NCBI GenBank assembly: GCA_954871525.1
Contig: OX940865.1
Location: 19,452,420-19,516,419 of the forward strand
Origin: Parietaria judaica
Lineage: Eukaryota > Streptophyta > Magnoliopsida > Rosales > Urticaceae
DNA length: 64,000 bases
Direction of reading: 5' to 3'
The translations under genes were made by a program, and so were the position numbers. This document shows positions 21,951 to 34,571 of this stretch, one piece after another. The notes beneath the pieces were generated by a model. That model ran no database searches and was not told the DNA's origin. It saw only the letters and a list, made by a program, of their open reading frames with translations. Every line of letters begins with the position of its first letter. The stretch's first letter is position 1.

Positions 21951-24900
21951 CTAAGCACCACCGGTTGTTAGAACAGAGTTAATCTCGCCGATGATGTTGA
22001 CCGGCCTTCCATCGAACATCGACGAGAGAGAAGTCTCGCATAGTTTCTTCAGTTCTCTCGTCTTCACAATACTTGCTTCCTGTAATTCAACTCAAAGTTA
22101 CAATCTCGCTCGGCAAACAACGGTTAACAAGCATATATGGTTTTAGAATCGTTAATACGAGATACTGTTTCCGTATTTTTATATTTCAGAAAAAAAAAGT
22201 AGAAATCCGTATTCCAGAAATAAACGGAATCCAGAATTCTGCTTCCATTTTTTTCCAGATCTGAAATTCCTTATTCCGAATTCCGTTAATGTTACAGAAG
22301 TTCTAACAATGACGCCAAATCGATCAGGTCGAAAATATGGGCATTGTAAACAAAGAGAAAATTTATGATATTATCTTGATTCTTGAAAAATGCAAGGCTA
22401 TTATCTTATAGCATCTTTCCTTCTAAATAAAAACTAATAAGAATATATTATCTCGAAATAAAGAAGGAATCAACAAACGGATCGACCAGAAAATATACCT
22501 GCTTTGGCCATGAAGAAGATAACGAGTTCTGAAGTTCCATGCGCTTCGCAGCAATATCCTTCAAACCGTCTTTCAGTTTCACTTCGTGATGCTTTTTTTC
22601 CTCCAATGTGCCGACTAGTCGGTCTAGAAATCTGGAATTTAAATTAAATTAAATTAAGAAGCGTGTGATGTTCAAAATGGAGGTGCAGCAAAATTGAAGT
22701 TAGCAAAAGTGGTATTTCGGTAAAAATACGGATAGTTAATAAGAAGTATTTTGCATAAGCAATTTTAAGTAATTATCTAGCATTATTGTTATAGAGCGTA
22801 AAGCGTTATTTACGGTTGATTGAATAAAATATCTGATGCATGTCTTACGTTCTTAGTTTTTTTTTTAAGTAATTAAATTAAGTAATCAGGGGCGTTTTGG
22901 CCGTTTGTTAAAAGTAGGGATTGGGGTTACTAATCATGAGGGGAGATGGCACGTGCTTTGGCATATTGACAGTTACGTCACGAGGCATTTGGGTCGTGTA
23001 CTCGTAGGAATGGCAATTATGTTTGTGATTCGGTTCTATTAATCCAACTTTAGATAATCGGGAATTCATCTCTAAGGTTAATTTCTGTTGGTTCGTGTTT
23101 GATTATTGCCTCGGGTCCTAACAGATTGTAGCTAATTAGATAGGTTTTGTGTAAAAATTTATTAGCTTATTACAGTATAAGATGCATTCTCCGATGTTTG
23201 AATAAAATTATTTAGAAAACTCCCACACAAAAAAAAAAGTTACCTTTTCGAGTTGAGAAGCATAACTAAGTCCCGTGTTTTTCTGTTTGTGAGCAAGGAA
23301 ATGGCCTGAGAAATATCAGATAACATTGTCGCAATGGCATCTGTGGCATATTGCTGGAGAATTAATGGAGCAACGGCCTGAACTTGATGTTGCAGAGACA
23401 ATATCTCTTCGCTCTTCAACTCTACCAAACGCTGATTTAAGAACGATTTGATCTGAAAAAAAGAGCGGGTAGATAGAATTCGTAAGAAAGCGTATCTATT
23501 ATGTTCGTTATTGTGTTTGTGCGTTAATATTATTTTAGAAGAGTTGTATTTGTAATTAGTTAGGCTGATATGATATCTATACAATAGCAACAAAATATAT
23601 TCTTAGTTTCACTGAATTGCATTAGGATGTAGAGAGTAACTAAGAAAGGCGAGTAATGTACCTCGTATAGATCATCAAGGATCTTATTCCGATACTCCGT
23701 CTCCAGCAGTTGGCTCCTTTCTTCTCCGGTTCCAGTAGTTTCAATTATATTATCAAGAACGCATTTTCGATTCTCTGACTCAACATTTGGCGAACTGACA
23801 TCGTCGATTACATCAACCTGAGGAGTTTCCACGCTAATATCCCAAGATATGTCTGACACAGTTATCTCAGTGGGTTGGTCTTCCTCATTTTTATTAGTTG
23901 GGGTTTGATCCGATTCCACCACATCATTCGGATAGTCAATCTCACTGGCGTTGACTATTTCATAAGGGCCTAAACCATTGGTACCCTCAGCGGTTTCTTC
24001 AACAGTACCAATGTCCCAGTCAATATTGTCAACAGAAATATCCCAATCAATATTATCGAGGCTAACATCGGCATCTGTGTTTAAGTCATTATAATTTGGC
24101 TGAGCATTCACGGAATCAACAATCTCAGAGCCCGAAGAAACATTCAGAGACGGGGGTTTCTCACGAACGTCTCTCAAGTTCAGCAAGACCGTCACAGGTT
24201 TCTGCAATCATGTCATTAAAGTAAATCAAAATTCAGAGAAATGCAAATAATGTAATAACCACATCTTCAACGATCATAAAATAAAAAGGAAACACATTTT
24301 CCTTACGTGATTTTCTGAATGAACATCTCTAACAAAGTTCTCGTAAAACTCCATAGCTCTCGACATATTATCCCCATTCAAAACGTCCAAAATCTCACTA
24401 AATGTGCTCGGAAGTGATTTAGCCGTTTCAAGAAGCTCCAACCTCACATTGTTTCCCTAAGTAACAAAACAGATCTTATTAGACATGAACTTACATCAGT
24501 TGACCAGAAGGATAAAGAATACATACCTGTAAACCAAGCTCTTGGCAAGCCTCGGCGTATTTTAACGCTGATAGAGATGCATTTCGTTTATTGTCAGCTT
24601 CCTTACGCTCCAGCTCCGCAAGTTGGTGTTGAACCTTTTGGACGTGTTTTTTCTGATATGGGCTTCACCAAAAAAAAAACTTCTGATTGGTTAAATTATA
24701 TAGAATACAAAAATTCATTATGTTAGTTAATCTTTTATATTAGGTTGTTAAATCACCGTTATTTTTTGGAAAGTAGAAAAAAGGAGGAAATTGGGAAACC
24801 CAAATCCCTCCCATTTACTGATGCCAAGGGCTTAATTCCGTGTTTATGTTCTCTTTTGTCAGTATGACTCTAGACATCGTTTCAAAGAGCTAAGACCGTG

Positions 24901-25760
24901 TTCTCGAAGGAACGCTCCTTTGGTATATCGTAGATTGAACAAAGTAACCAGCACTCATTTCTTTGGTCAATATGTTCTTTAGGTTTCGTTTATATTACCA
25001 TTTCCTTTAACTTAATCAGATACTAAAATAATCGATACTTACATCTCATAATTGACGTTTTGAACGATTATTTGAGCGGCCTCACCGAGGTACATGTAAT
25101 CCTTCTCGAAGGACCGCACGATCGCTTCCCAAGCACCCTAAAACATACAAAAATAAAACGCTCCCCATCAAAACAATCACACACCCGAGAGCTGTAAAGT
25201 TAATCAGAGCGCGAGAGTTGAGTGACTTACAGCAACACCGGAGAGCCGCCCGAATATGTTCCGGCTCTCGGGAGCGGACTTCAGAAGAATATCATATATT
25301 CTCTTGGCCTCTAAGTACCCAATTCCTGCAAATCATCCTCCATTCAACACACAATGTAATCAAAATTGAACTACTTGTCTTTATTGTATCTCAGATATAT
25401 CAACCATATAAGACTATATAGTATACAATACACAGTTGAATCAAACTAACACCATACCTTCAGAGTCTAAGGTGTGGAAATAGGGGTCAATTTCTTTGGG
25501 AAGCGAAGCGAACTCTTTCGCGATGAGAGCTCTAACTCCGGCCAATCGCTTCCTCCAATCACCAGGAATTTTCTTCCGATCGACCAACCACTCTTCAAAG
25601 ATTCAAACAAAAACAAATCAATCCCGGAACGAGCAGAAAACCATGCAATTCGATTCATAATGAGATGGAATTGATCGACGGAGAGAGAGGCTTGGTTACC
25701 TCCGAGACGAGAATACGTGATGTCGATCGGGAGAGTGCGAATATCCTCGGGAGTATGCAT
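21951..25760 (-). CDS. CDK5RAP3: CDK5RAP3/C53 homologue, UFMylation and ER-phagy factor
   Basis: Ten minus-strand exons: 25760-25700, 25592-25458, 25325-25231, 25137-25043, 24662-24527, 24456-24307, 24201-23662, 23452-23244, 22631-22499 and 22079-21951. All introns are GT-AG and the product has 560 residues. The N-terminus ([11 protein letters not shown], then [13 protein letters not shown]) is typical of the family. A helical region follows to about 224. An acidic, disordered region encoded by exon 7 (225-404) carries IDWD at 275-278 and 284-287 and ISWD at 342-345. The C-terminal part is helical again. In plants and animals C53 works with UFL1 and DDRGK1 at the ER, and binds ATG8 through shuffled IDWG-type motifs during ribosome stalling. 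Three such motifs are visible here. Arabidopsis C53 (At5g06830, from memory) neighbours SRF2, as here. Confidence 0.95.
24793..24950. repeat. Dispersed repeat in CDK5RAP3 intron 4, second copy
   Basis: Partner of the repeat at 12551-12700 in SPL intron 1. It lies in the intron between exons 4 and 5. Read on the window plus strand both copies have the same orientation, so relative to transcription one is sense and the other antisense. Confidence 0.65.
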
Positions 25761-26548
25761 TTTCCGGGAAAATCACAGCTTTTTCTCGGGAAAATCGATC
25801 AGAAGAGAGCTCTCTCTCAACTCTCAAGTAGTATCATCAAGAGATCGATCGTCTGTCTTATTGGGCCTCTACTCATTCATATTAGGCCCATTAATATTCT
25901 TGAGGCCCAATTGGCATTAATTCCCCTATACTTTGCACGCTGATGCAAATGCCCCGTAGTCTTTCAAAAACTAGCATTTTTACCCCTTCGTGCTTCAGAA
26001 TGACCAAATATTAACTTGATTGTTGTAACACCCACCTTGTTTAAGAGTATTTTTGTGAAGAAAAAACAAATTTAATCATCTTGCGGAATTCACATTCTAG
26101 CAGTTTGTGGTCCGGAATAATCTAATAAATCGATCTTGTTCGGTAAATAATCGACAAGAATATCTTCAAATAAGTTTTAAAGTCTAGAATTTTTGGTCGG
26201 TTATTTAACATAAGGGAGGCAAGAATATGTTATTTAACATAAGTTTAAATAGCATTGAAGGAAATTTCTTAAGGGCATTTTGGTAAATACAGGATCATAT
26301 TGGACATTTTTTTTCATTGCGGGCCCATTAAGAATCTTGAAGCCCAAGGACATTTCAACAAATGCCAATCCTCTCATTTAGGCCTAGTGGCATTTCGGTA
26401 AATTTCCAACCCAAGGGTATTTCGGTAAATCGTGGAAACGCAGATGAATCTTGGACCTTGTCATTTCCTGAAGCCATTTTCATAAACTTCGAGCTCAGTT
26501 CTCTCTTCCGAGCTTTGGATTCTGAGCTGTGGATTTCTCCAATCCAAG
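25761..26548. promoter_or_regulatory. Divergent promoter region of CDK5RAP3 and OEP16-3
   Basis: Site II-type motifs lie close to CDK5RAP3 (TGGGCC at 25862, GGCCCA at 25885 and 25903), and one (GGCCCA at 26322) lies nearer OEP16-3. The right end (about 26440-26548) looks like the first untranslated exon of OEP16-3, closing with the donor 'ccaag|gtactt' at 26549. The middle, 25930-26290, resembles degraded repeat sequence without clear ends. Confidence 0.55.
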
Positions 26549-26953
26549 GTACTTTCCGTTCTCTCATTTCTCGCTCGCTATCATGTGCTTGTTCGATTGT
26601 TTCTGTATTTTCGAGGCTTTCAATTCTGATCTTCAATTGGCGATATGATCAACGCTTTGTCTCGCTGTTCCTTTGATCAGAATCGGTGGGGATTTCGTGA
26701 TTTAGGGTTTCTAGAATTGTGGATTCTTGTTCTGCATTTCTGTAGTATGTGTTTGTGTTATTCGACTTGACATTTGATTATCTTAGACCCATTTTGGCTT
26801 TAGGGTTTCCGAAGACCAGTTTTCTTTGAGATTTGGTGATTTGGAATCTAATTAAGCTTAATCATTGAGAGTTACCAGGTTGATTTGGAATCTATTAGGT
26901 GTTGAACTTGATCAAAATTTCATGCTTTACAGTTTACAGTATGTGTTAGGAAC

Positions 26954-27220
26954 GGGATAATTGTGGCAGAAGTATGTAAGTTGTCGTCAGCTGCGCAGGC
27001 GGGTAGTTCGGTTTTTTTGTAGTTGGAAAAGTACCTAAATTTAGTTAAACAGAAGCTCCATCCAACTCCGACTGATTTCTGCAACAACAAAAAAATGGTA
27101 ATGAAAGGGGTCCCCAAATACTTTATTACAGAGCTTGGGTACTTTTTCCCAATAAAAAGAGAACTTGGGTGCCTGCCGATGTAGTTGATTACAACTTTGA
27201 TACTTTTGCCGCTATTACCC
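26954..27220. mobile_element. Probable MITE in the 5'UTR intron of OEP16-3
   Basis: The left end (gggataattgtggcagaagtat) and the inverse complement of the right end (gggtaatagcggcaaaagtat) are similar over about 50 bp, a pattern like the Mutator-type MITEs elsewhere in the window. No convincing target duplication was found, so the element is old or misbounded. Confidence 0.5.
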
Positions 27221-27341
27221 CTTGGTATCTGTATAACTAATCTATAACCGATAGGTAGAATTGAATTGTATTGCAGATAATATTGAATGTATGATAAACG
27301 ACAATATATGTTATTTCTCAGAGTTAGGTTCATAGAAAGCC

Positions 27342-28436
27342 ATGGACCCCGCAGAGAAAAGGTATTTGGAGGATGATGACTCTGCGTTGATGAAAACCAT
27401 CAAAGCCGCGACAATGGGCTTTGTTTCTGGAAACATCTTTGGAACCGTCGTGGCCACTTGGCACGACGTTCCTCGTGTGGAGAGAAGCGTTGCGCTTCCG
27501 GGGCTTATCAGGACCCTCAAGATGATGGGTAATTACGGTGTGACCTTTGCTGCGATCGGCGGTGTTTACATCGGTGTTGAGCAGCTCGTGCAGAACTATA
27601 GGATGAAGAGAGACTTCGTCAATGGAGCTGTCGGTGGTTTTGTTGCTGGGTCAACCATACTTGGTTACAAAGGCAAGGCTCTCAAAACTCTTTGATCTTT
27701 ATATCGGATTACTAATATACAATTCGGTTTATTTGAAACTCTTTCTCTAATCTCAATCCAAATCGTGACTTACATAGTTTGAATGAGATTGGTAACGTAA
27801 AATGCGATTTGTTTTTCCTGTTCTTCTAACCCGTTACTTTCCCTCTTTTGAATATCTTTGTGGTGATTTTTTGGTAGTCAAGCAATGAAGCATCTTAGTA
27901 GTATTAGGTTTTGGTAGATTATATTCTCATAGTATTTAACCGAAATCGTCGGCATTTGTTCCGAATGCGTTCTATGGTAAGACTTATCAAAAAAGAAACT
28001 TGACTCTGGCTCTGGAACTAGACCGTGTATGTAAGGCTTGGGGAGAATAAGTTAGACTATCTACTTTCGGTAATCCAAATATTATGTTAGTTATCATTTG
28101 CATTAATCACTCTCTAAGATTGGGAGAGAGTGGTTCGGGATCGGAGTTACACGGTTCCCATTACAAGATTTAGGTCCCGAGCTACATCAGTTTTTTAACA
28201 ATAGGGGAAAAAATTCACACCCCATTTAAGGTGGATGAACTGGTTAAACCTATGAATGAGTTAATCTTGTTTCGAATTTTTTTACAGGAAAGACCATTTC
28301 GACCGCACTTTCTGCCGGAGCGGCATTGGCGATCACTTCTACCCTCATTGACGCCGGCGGTCAGACCACGAGAATCGACAACGGCAAAGAGTACTACCCT
28401 TACACCACAAAGAAGAGACCGACGGCCGATTCGTAA
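27342..28436 (+). CDS. OEP16-3: OEP16-3/complex I B14.7 subunit (Tim17/22/23 family)
   Basis: Coding exons 27342-27672 and 28288-28436 give 159 residues, the length I recall for Arabidopsis OEP16-3 (At2g42210). The intron donor is GC (aaag|gcaagg) with a normal AG acceptor. Reading through it would stop after 117 residues with an unrelated tail, while splicing restores the conserved C-terminus (SAGAALAITS, then DAGGQTTRIDNG and YYPYT). A 773-bp 5'UTR intron runs from 26549 to 27321. The hydrophobic Tim17/22/23-type domain covers about residues 20-130, with four probable membrane helices and VERSVALPGLIRTLKMMG as a family signature. The Arabidopsis protein is reported as a plastid envelope OEP16 relative and as mitochondrial complex I subunit B14.7; sequence alone does not decide location. 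Confidence 0.94.
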
Positions 28437-30071
28437 GCGATTCAAGCTTCGCCAACAAAAACTCATATCAAATTACGGGTTAACTTGGGATGACTCTTTG
28501 TGTTATTACAAGCTGTATTCTCGGAGATGTGATCATACTCTTGTGATTCGGCCCGTGTTCGTGATCTCGTGATCAAAGTATGGAAACATCACCATGTCTC
28601 TGTTTGAGTCGAAATTTTTAATAATTTTTTTTCCCTCTCAATGTACTGAAATGAAATAATGGCAGGATCATCCAAGTCTGACCTTTCAAGATTTAAAAAA
28701 AAAATGGTGTTCCATAATTACAAGTAATTTCATTTTTAGAGTAAATTTAAGAGAATTACAAGTAGTACCCTCTTCTTCTTCTTTTTTTTGTAATATATGA
28801 TCTGCATTTTAACGAATCTGTCAGAAGAGCTTACTACTAAACAAAATGAACATATTTGTGGCATAAGCGTTTCAGTGGCGGATCTAGAAAATCAGACCGA
28901 GAGGGGCTAAAAAAATCGGAACTAACGTAATTGAACACAAATTTCTAAACAACCAATACCGGGTCAAAATGGAACAAGCTTGATTCTTGGTTTTAGAAGA
29001 AAAAAAATATGTATATATATATATATATTTCGGATCAAAACGGACGAATACTAGTAAAAAATGATCAATTCCAAACTAATAACGCGTATTTCTAATGTTA
29101 AAGCACCTAAATAAAAAAATCCCACGAAAGTCATACTACCAAAACCAAAACTAAAATAAAAATCAAACCAAAATCAAATTCAACTAAATAATTTAGAATG
29201 CAAATCAGTGGCCGAGAGGTAATTTAAAATTTAAATAGGTGCAGAGTTGGAATTAAATGGGTGCTTTTTCTTTTCTTTAATTTGGGGCTTATAGGAGGGG
29301 CTAATTTTAATTTTTTGAGAGAGGCTGGGTTCGTTTTGGGCTTACTGCTAAAAGGCTGGGGGGCTGTAGTCCCTGGTGGGCTAAGAGTAGATCCTCCCCT
29401 GAGCATTTATGTCTAGTTAGCTTTTAAATAATCAATTATTCAGCAATTTTATTAAGTTAGAAACACACATTTCTCTAAGTTAATTAATATGTACAACATT
29501 GGACCTTGTTGGCCTTTCGTCCTGTTACTGCTAAAAAAAAGAGTTTAACAATGTGTCTATCAATTTGATATAAAATCGATTTAATGTCTCAAATATCCCT
29601 GAATTTCGCATATTCTTGTTATCTCTAGAAAAGAAAAGAAAAACTTCAATTTAAGTTTGAAAAAAAAAGGAAAAAAATTAAACTTCTTGTGACCGAAATT
29701 TCTCCGACGAAAAAGCGACAGTTCGGTGATAAATGCGGATAAAATTTGGAAGTATTTTTCGTGTATTACAAGATGGTTATTATCATGTGAATTTTTATTT
29801 TATCATCGAAGTGAGCTTTGAACAATCGACAATTCTAAAATCATTTTTCTCTTACATGGACAGATAGATATGATCTCTCAAAAACATATTGCATGTCTTA
29901 TCAAACATGTTAAATCATCAAAGATATCACAAGACAAACATATATCCTCACTGTCCTGCCACGTGGCAGAAACCCATTGCCCCTCCCAAATTTCTGGGCC
30001 CAATTCCTTATTTGCTGCTTAGCATCTTCCAGAGAGAGAGAGGAGAGAGAAAGCTCAGTGAAGCTCCAACA
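28437..30071. other. Spacer and 5' leader between OEP16-3 and STR9
   Basis: It contains the OEP16-3 3' region, one MITE (28873-29401), A/T-rich tracts and, from about 29960, a GA-rich leader probably belonging to the rhodanese gene. No other gene is supported. Confidence 0.5.
28873..29401. mobile_element. Non-autonomous hAT-like element, eroded
   Basis: The left end (cagtggcggatctag) and the inverse complement of the right end (caggggaggatctac) are related inverted repeats of the same style as the element at 2875. Flanks (aagcgttt / gagcattt) are only partly alike, so the 8-bp duplication is eroded or the ends are off by a base. Confidence 0.55.
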
Positions 30072-30147
30072 ATGGCTGCACTGGGCTCTTGTTGCTCTTC
30101 AACACCTCTCTCTTCCAAAAGGTACACTAACTTCTCTCTCTCTCTCT

Positions 30148-30203
<56 letters not shown>

Positions 30204-32857
30204 TCTCTGTCTTCTTATGAAATTATGTGATCGAGTCTAAATTCTGAAGCTTTATGTTAGATAGAAAACTTCAAAATATTTAGTGTCAAGCTGTATCATC
30301 CAATGTTCTTCTTCTGTGAGAATAATTTGCAGTATAGCCCCCTCAACTCTATCTTTTGGCAGCTATGCTCCCTTTACATTCATATCGTATCATATTGCCC
30401 CCGACGCGTTAAAAAATGACGAAAATGTTCACTCGGGCGCCAAGATATTCTGTCGAATTTTCGTAAGATGATATTATCGACTAAAATATCCTCAAACGAG
30501 TCATGCGATTAGTGCGCTACTTTCGGAAGTATAGGGTGCGTTGTTGCCCGAAACTAAAATTCCGGGGGTATTCTGGCGATTACTCTTTTTGTGATCAAAC
30601 GTTTCCCATTGAGGTTGTGAGATAATTAAGGTTTGCTTATGATGTGTTTTTCTGTTTGAAGCAGTTTTAGAGCAACAACATTGCAGTACAGTTTCAGACC
30701 ACTGAAGCTGAAACCGGTCCGGCGTCAGAATTTGGCCATTAGAGCGGAAGTGAGCTTTGTCACCGGCGACGAGGCGAAGGAGCTGATCGCGCAAGGATAC
30801 ACGGTTCTCGACGTGAGAGACCGGTTTCAGTTCGAGAGAGCCCACATCAAGTCATGTTTCCATGTCCCTTTGTTCATCGAGAACAAAGACAACGACATCG
30901 GTTAGCAATACAAACCTGGAAAGCCGGGAGAATAAAAAACGGATTAAGAAACCCGTCTGTAATGAAAACCGGGTTAAAGCGGAAATGCATTGTATCTGGT
31001 TTTGGTTTCCCGGGCTTCGTTAAAAAGGGAAATTTGGACCCGGATTAGTACCTTCCTAAAAGCCGGATCTTTTAGGGTTTTAAAAAAAATACCGTTCTAT
31101 TTGTGTTCATGTTGTATATTTTAGGGTTTCAAAATATGGAATTAGTTTTTGTTGATAAAATTAATTTCGAATAATCAAATAATAAAAAAAGGGTTATAAA
31201 ATCTAATTTTGAAATTAAAAAAGCATGTTTTTTTCTTCTTCTTTCGCATGTCCGTTTTCCTGAAAAAATCGGATGCGGGTTTCAATTTGAAGATCCCGAA
31301 ATTTGATGTCGGCTTTCGAGTCTATAAATAATAATGAAAAATTGGTTTCGGACCCGCTCTCACCCCTAAATGAGTTCGAATAACAGACATTCAGGCTAAA
31401 ACGATTCTGCTCTCTTCTCTGCAGGGACGATCGTATACAGACAATTGCACAACAACTTCTCGGGATTGTTCTACGGATTGCCGTTTACAAAACCGAATCC
31501 CGAGTTTGTGCAATCCGTTAGAAACCAGTTTCCCCAAGACAGTAAATTGTTGCTTGTCTGCCAAGAAGGTCTAAGGTCTGTTTGTGATTACCAAATATTA
31601 TTCGATTTTGTCTCGGAAATTTAATAGGACTTGGAACTAGGTGTAAAACCGGTTGCTGGTTTTGCTTTTTCAGAATCTAAAAGTCGTACTGATTTTTTTT
31701 CTTTATAAGTGGTTAAAAAAATGTAATAATAACCGTTCCGATTTAAAAACCGATAATACAACGTCCTCAAAGACCAGATTTCCTATTTCCGGCGTGATAC
31801 TTTCTCTTCAACCAATAGTTGCAAGTAGGCCATTGTGTTAATAATCAACCGGCGAAAATCTGTAACTTTAAAACTTTCAAGGATGAGCCGGAGAGCGTTG
31901 ATCGCGGTATGAGCATATTCGAAAAGTTCAGACTAAGGTTTAGAGAATATGTTCTGAATTATAATAACTACTTTATTTAGATTTCGGCTAATCGAGTTTG
32001 ACAATGTGAAGATCTACTGCTGCGGCTGATAAGTTGGAAAAAGCCGGCTATGAAAACCTGGCATGCGTAGTTTCCGGTCTTCAGAAAGTTAAACCAGGTA
32101 AGAATTATCTCTATTCCTTCTCGGGTTTATCTTATTCCTAACCCGGTTACATTTGTCATCGTAACAAGGCAACAATAGATCTTTGTGATGAGTTTTAACC
32201 AGAAAGCCATGGACTAGGTTTTTACAGAATATCTCGAACAAACTACAAATACGAAATTATCGTGGGTCGGGCCTTAAAATATCTCACGGTACCGAGAACG
32301 GTAGAAATAAGTCTTATCAAACAGTTTCTTGTTCCCTAAGCAATCTCAGAGTTTAATTTATAACTCCCAAGCTAGTTACCGCCTTTTAGCATATTTTTCG
32401 ATCATAGTGAAATCTTCTCCTTTGCTCGTTTTTTATTGTACCGTTATAACACACAATATATATGATTCATCAGCTTCCGGAACAGGCCCGGGTGAGCAAA
32501 TAGATTCAGGTCACGGACTCTTAACACTAACTACGAAGGATTTTATTGATTCTCATAGGAACATTTGATTCGGTCGGTTCCATCGAGTTGCAAGATGCCG
32601 GTAAAGCCGGTTTAGTCACCATCCAAGGCAAAGTCTCGCAAATCCTCGGAGCCGTGCTCGTTAGTAAGTCCTTCAACACTGCTTTACTCTCGAGATTTTA
32701 GCGATTCTCGTTTTTCGAATTTGGCAATGACGTTTCTTTTCCGGTTTATAAAACTTCAGGTGCACTTGTATTAATCACTGTTTCCGGATCAAGCCGAGAA
32801 GATCTTTGCATTGTTCCCTTCAAGCTAGCTTCTCATGATAATATCAAATATCAATGA
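30072..32857 (+). CDS. STR9: Chloroplast rhodanese-like protein STR9, C-terminal frame disrupted
   Basis: Six exons: 30072-30121, 30665-30900, 31425-31575, 32012-32097, 32559-32663 and 32760-32857. All are GT-AG, and the frame as sequenced gives 241 residues. The N-terminus is Ser/Arg-rich and acid-poor, like a plastid transit peptide. The rhodanese fold covers about 48-175, with VLDVRD (65-70), ERAHIKSC and the active-site loop CQEGLRS (Cys141). A hydrophobic stretch begins at about 200. After LVLI (about 215) the conserved end of the family (LFPDQAEK... FPSS then stop, visible at 32778-32828) lies in another frame, so the annotated frame ends in an unrelated tail at 32857. Rhodaneses move sulfane sulfur or sense redox state; the substrate of STR9 is unknown. 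Arabidopsis STR9 (At2g42220, from memory) adjoins OEP16-3. Confidence 0.9.
30150..30201. repeat. (TA)n microsatellite in STR9 intron 1
   Basis: About 26 TA units follow a (CT)n tract directly after the exon 1 donor region. Confidence 0.9.
30331..30590. mobile_element. Possible MITE in STR9 intron 1
   Basis: The left part (gcagtatagccccctcaact) and the inverse complement of the right part (gccagaatacccccggaatt) have loosely related order and composition, as in decayed inverted-repeat elements. No target duplication was identified. Confidence 0.35.
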
Positions 32858-34571
32858 ACATTCGCGCTCTTGATTTTTTTATTTTCTTTTTCGTTGAGAT
32901 GGCGAGTAAATTGGTTTACGATGTTCACCAAATGAGAGGAAAAAAAAAACATCAAAGTTTAACGACAACAGATATTAAGAAAAATTAAATCAACATAATA
33001 GTAAAAACCCTAGTTTCAAATACCGATACCGAGGAAAAACCGCAACCTCCATATTACAAGCATACCAACAGGTAACAGGTTTACCCACAGAAGTCGGGAA
33101 AACAAAGGGCATGCTACATGCCGCACTTACCGGTGAAATTTTATGGGCATACCGCATACTGGCGGATTTACCGATGGAAAAATGAGAAAATAAATTTTGA
33201 GTATTTCGTCAATATTATTAAATAGGTTTAAAATTACCTTCTTATCACTATAAGACATAAATAACTAAGGAATAGGAGTCAACAAAGAAACCATAAACTG
33301 TTTTTTTTTTTACTGAAAAACCTATCAAACCGATACCGATTAAACCGTTGCCACTATTAAAGTGGTTAAACCGAATATCCCGAGAAAAAACTAAATATCC
33401 GAATTAGAATAAAACAGGATTTTCAATTTTAATGTGAAAACCGCAACCACTTACCTGGTTTTACTATTTTAACTAAATCTAATAGTATATTTTATTATTT
33501 TCTATTAACCATAACACGTCAAAATGATTTTTCATATCTACTCTATCAGTTTAATATTGTGTAGTATTAGTAATTTATTTATGTGTAACATTAATATTTA
33601 ATAATTTATTAATTTATTAATGTGTAATATTATATAATATTAGTAGTCAATTTATGTAAATATAGATATTAAAAACACTAAATGCGGGCAAAAAATCTAT
33701 GTTACCGCAATCTAACACACAAATGTCGAATATACGGTAAACGCTATTTTTATCTTTAAAAAGTCGTTGAGTTCATATTTAAAATACCGAAATGCAATAT
33801 TCAGTATATTAGCAAACTGTAGAGCAATGTTAATTCATTAGCAAATTGATTTTTTGGGAAAACTAAAATCGATCTCGAAACCGATAACCGGACGAAAGTC
33901 AGACCGGACCCATTTTTGAGAACTTTTCTTCTGGTCCCACAGATAAGTTTTTTTCTTCGGGGTTTTTTTTTTTTTTTTTTTAAAACAAGCACGACTATGG
34001 ACACACTATAATCGGGACTTCGGGACCAAAAAAAATCATCTCTACACAACGCAAAATGTATTAATGAAAAATACGAACCTCGCAATAATTCTATACTCGG
34101 TACAGAGATCTATGCAGACAGAAAATTAAGTCATTATGGCCTAACACCAGATAAACACTAGGTCGAATCCTAAGTTTCTAGCTATATTTTGGACAACCGA
34201 TTTACCCTGAAAATTTTAACTTGGATAAAACCTCGTAAATTCCGAGTCATCGGCGAAAAATCCATTATTCTAGACCAACAAATAAATGGAAATTAAAGAA
34301 AAAAAAAAGACTTTCACAAGAATGTGAAGCTAGAATTGACGAAATGTCACATGTAAGATTAAGAACAATATTACAATGAGATTAGAAAAATGTGCTTTTA
34401 ATTCCACTCTCTGCAAATGCTAAAATGGTGTACCATTTGAAATCGGTAGGGTTGACTTTCCGGCGCTAATGGTACCGCTTGAATGGCCGAGATCAAATTG
34501 AAGTGAAGGAAACGAAACCGGAGAACACTTCTTCTGTACCTTCCTAGTTCTGTCAGCGGCGTTCAACGGTT
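32858..34571. other. Convergent spacer between STR9 and TBCCD1
   Basis: No gene is supported. The 3' flanks of both genes lie at the edges; 33000-33800 holds AT-rich sequence with recurring 'accgataccg' and 'aaccg' motifs of unknown origin, and a T-tract near 33960-33980. Confidence 0.5.

Noticed and set aside
26355..26676. Opposed frames of about 93-104 codons near the OEP16-3 leader
   Set aside because: They overlap the promoter and untranslated first exon and intron; the repeated 'atttcggtaaat' phrase explains the open frame.
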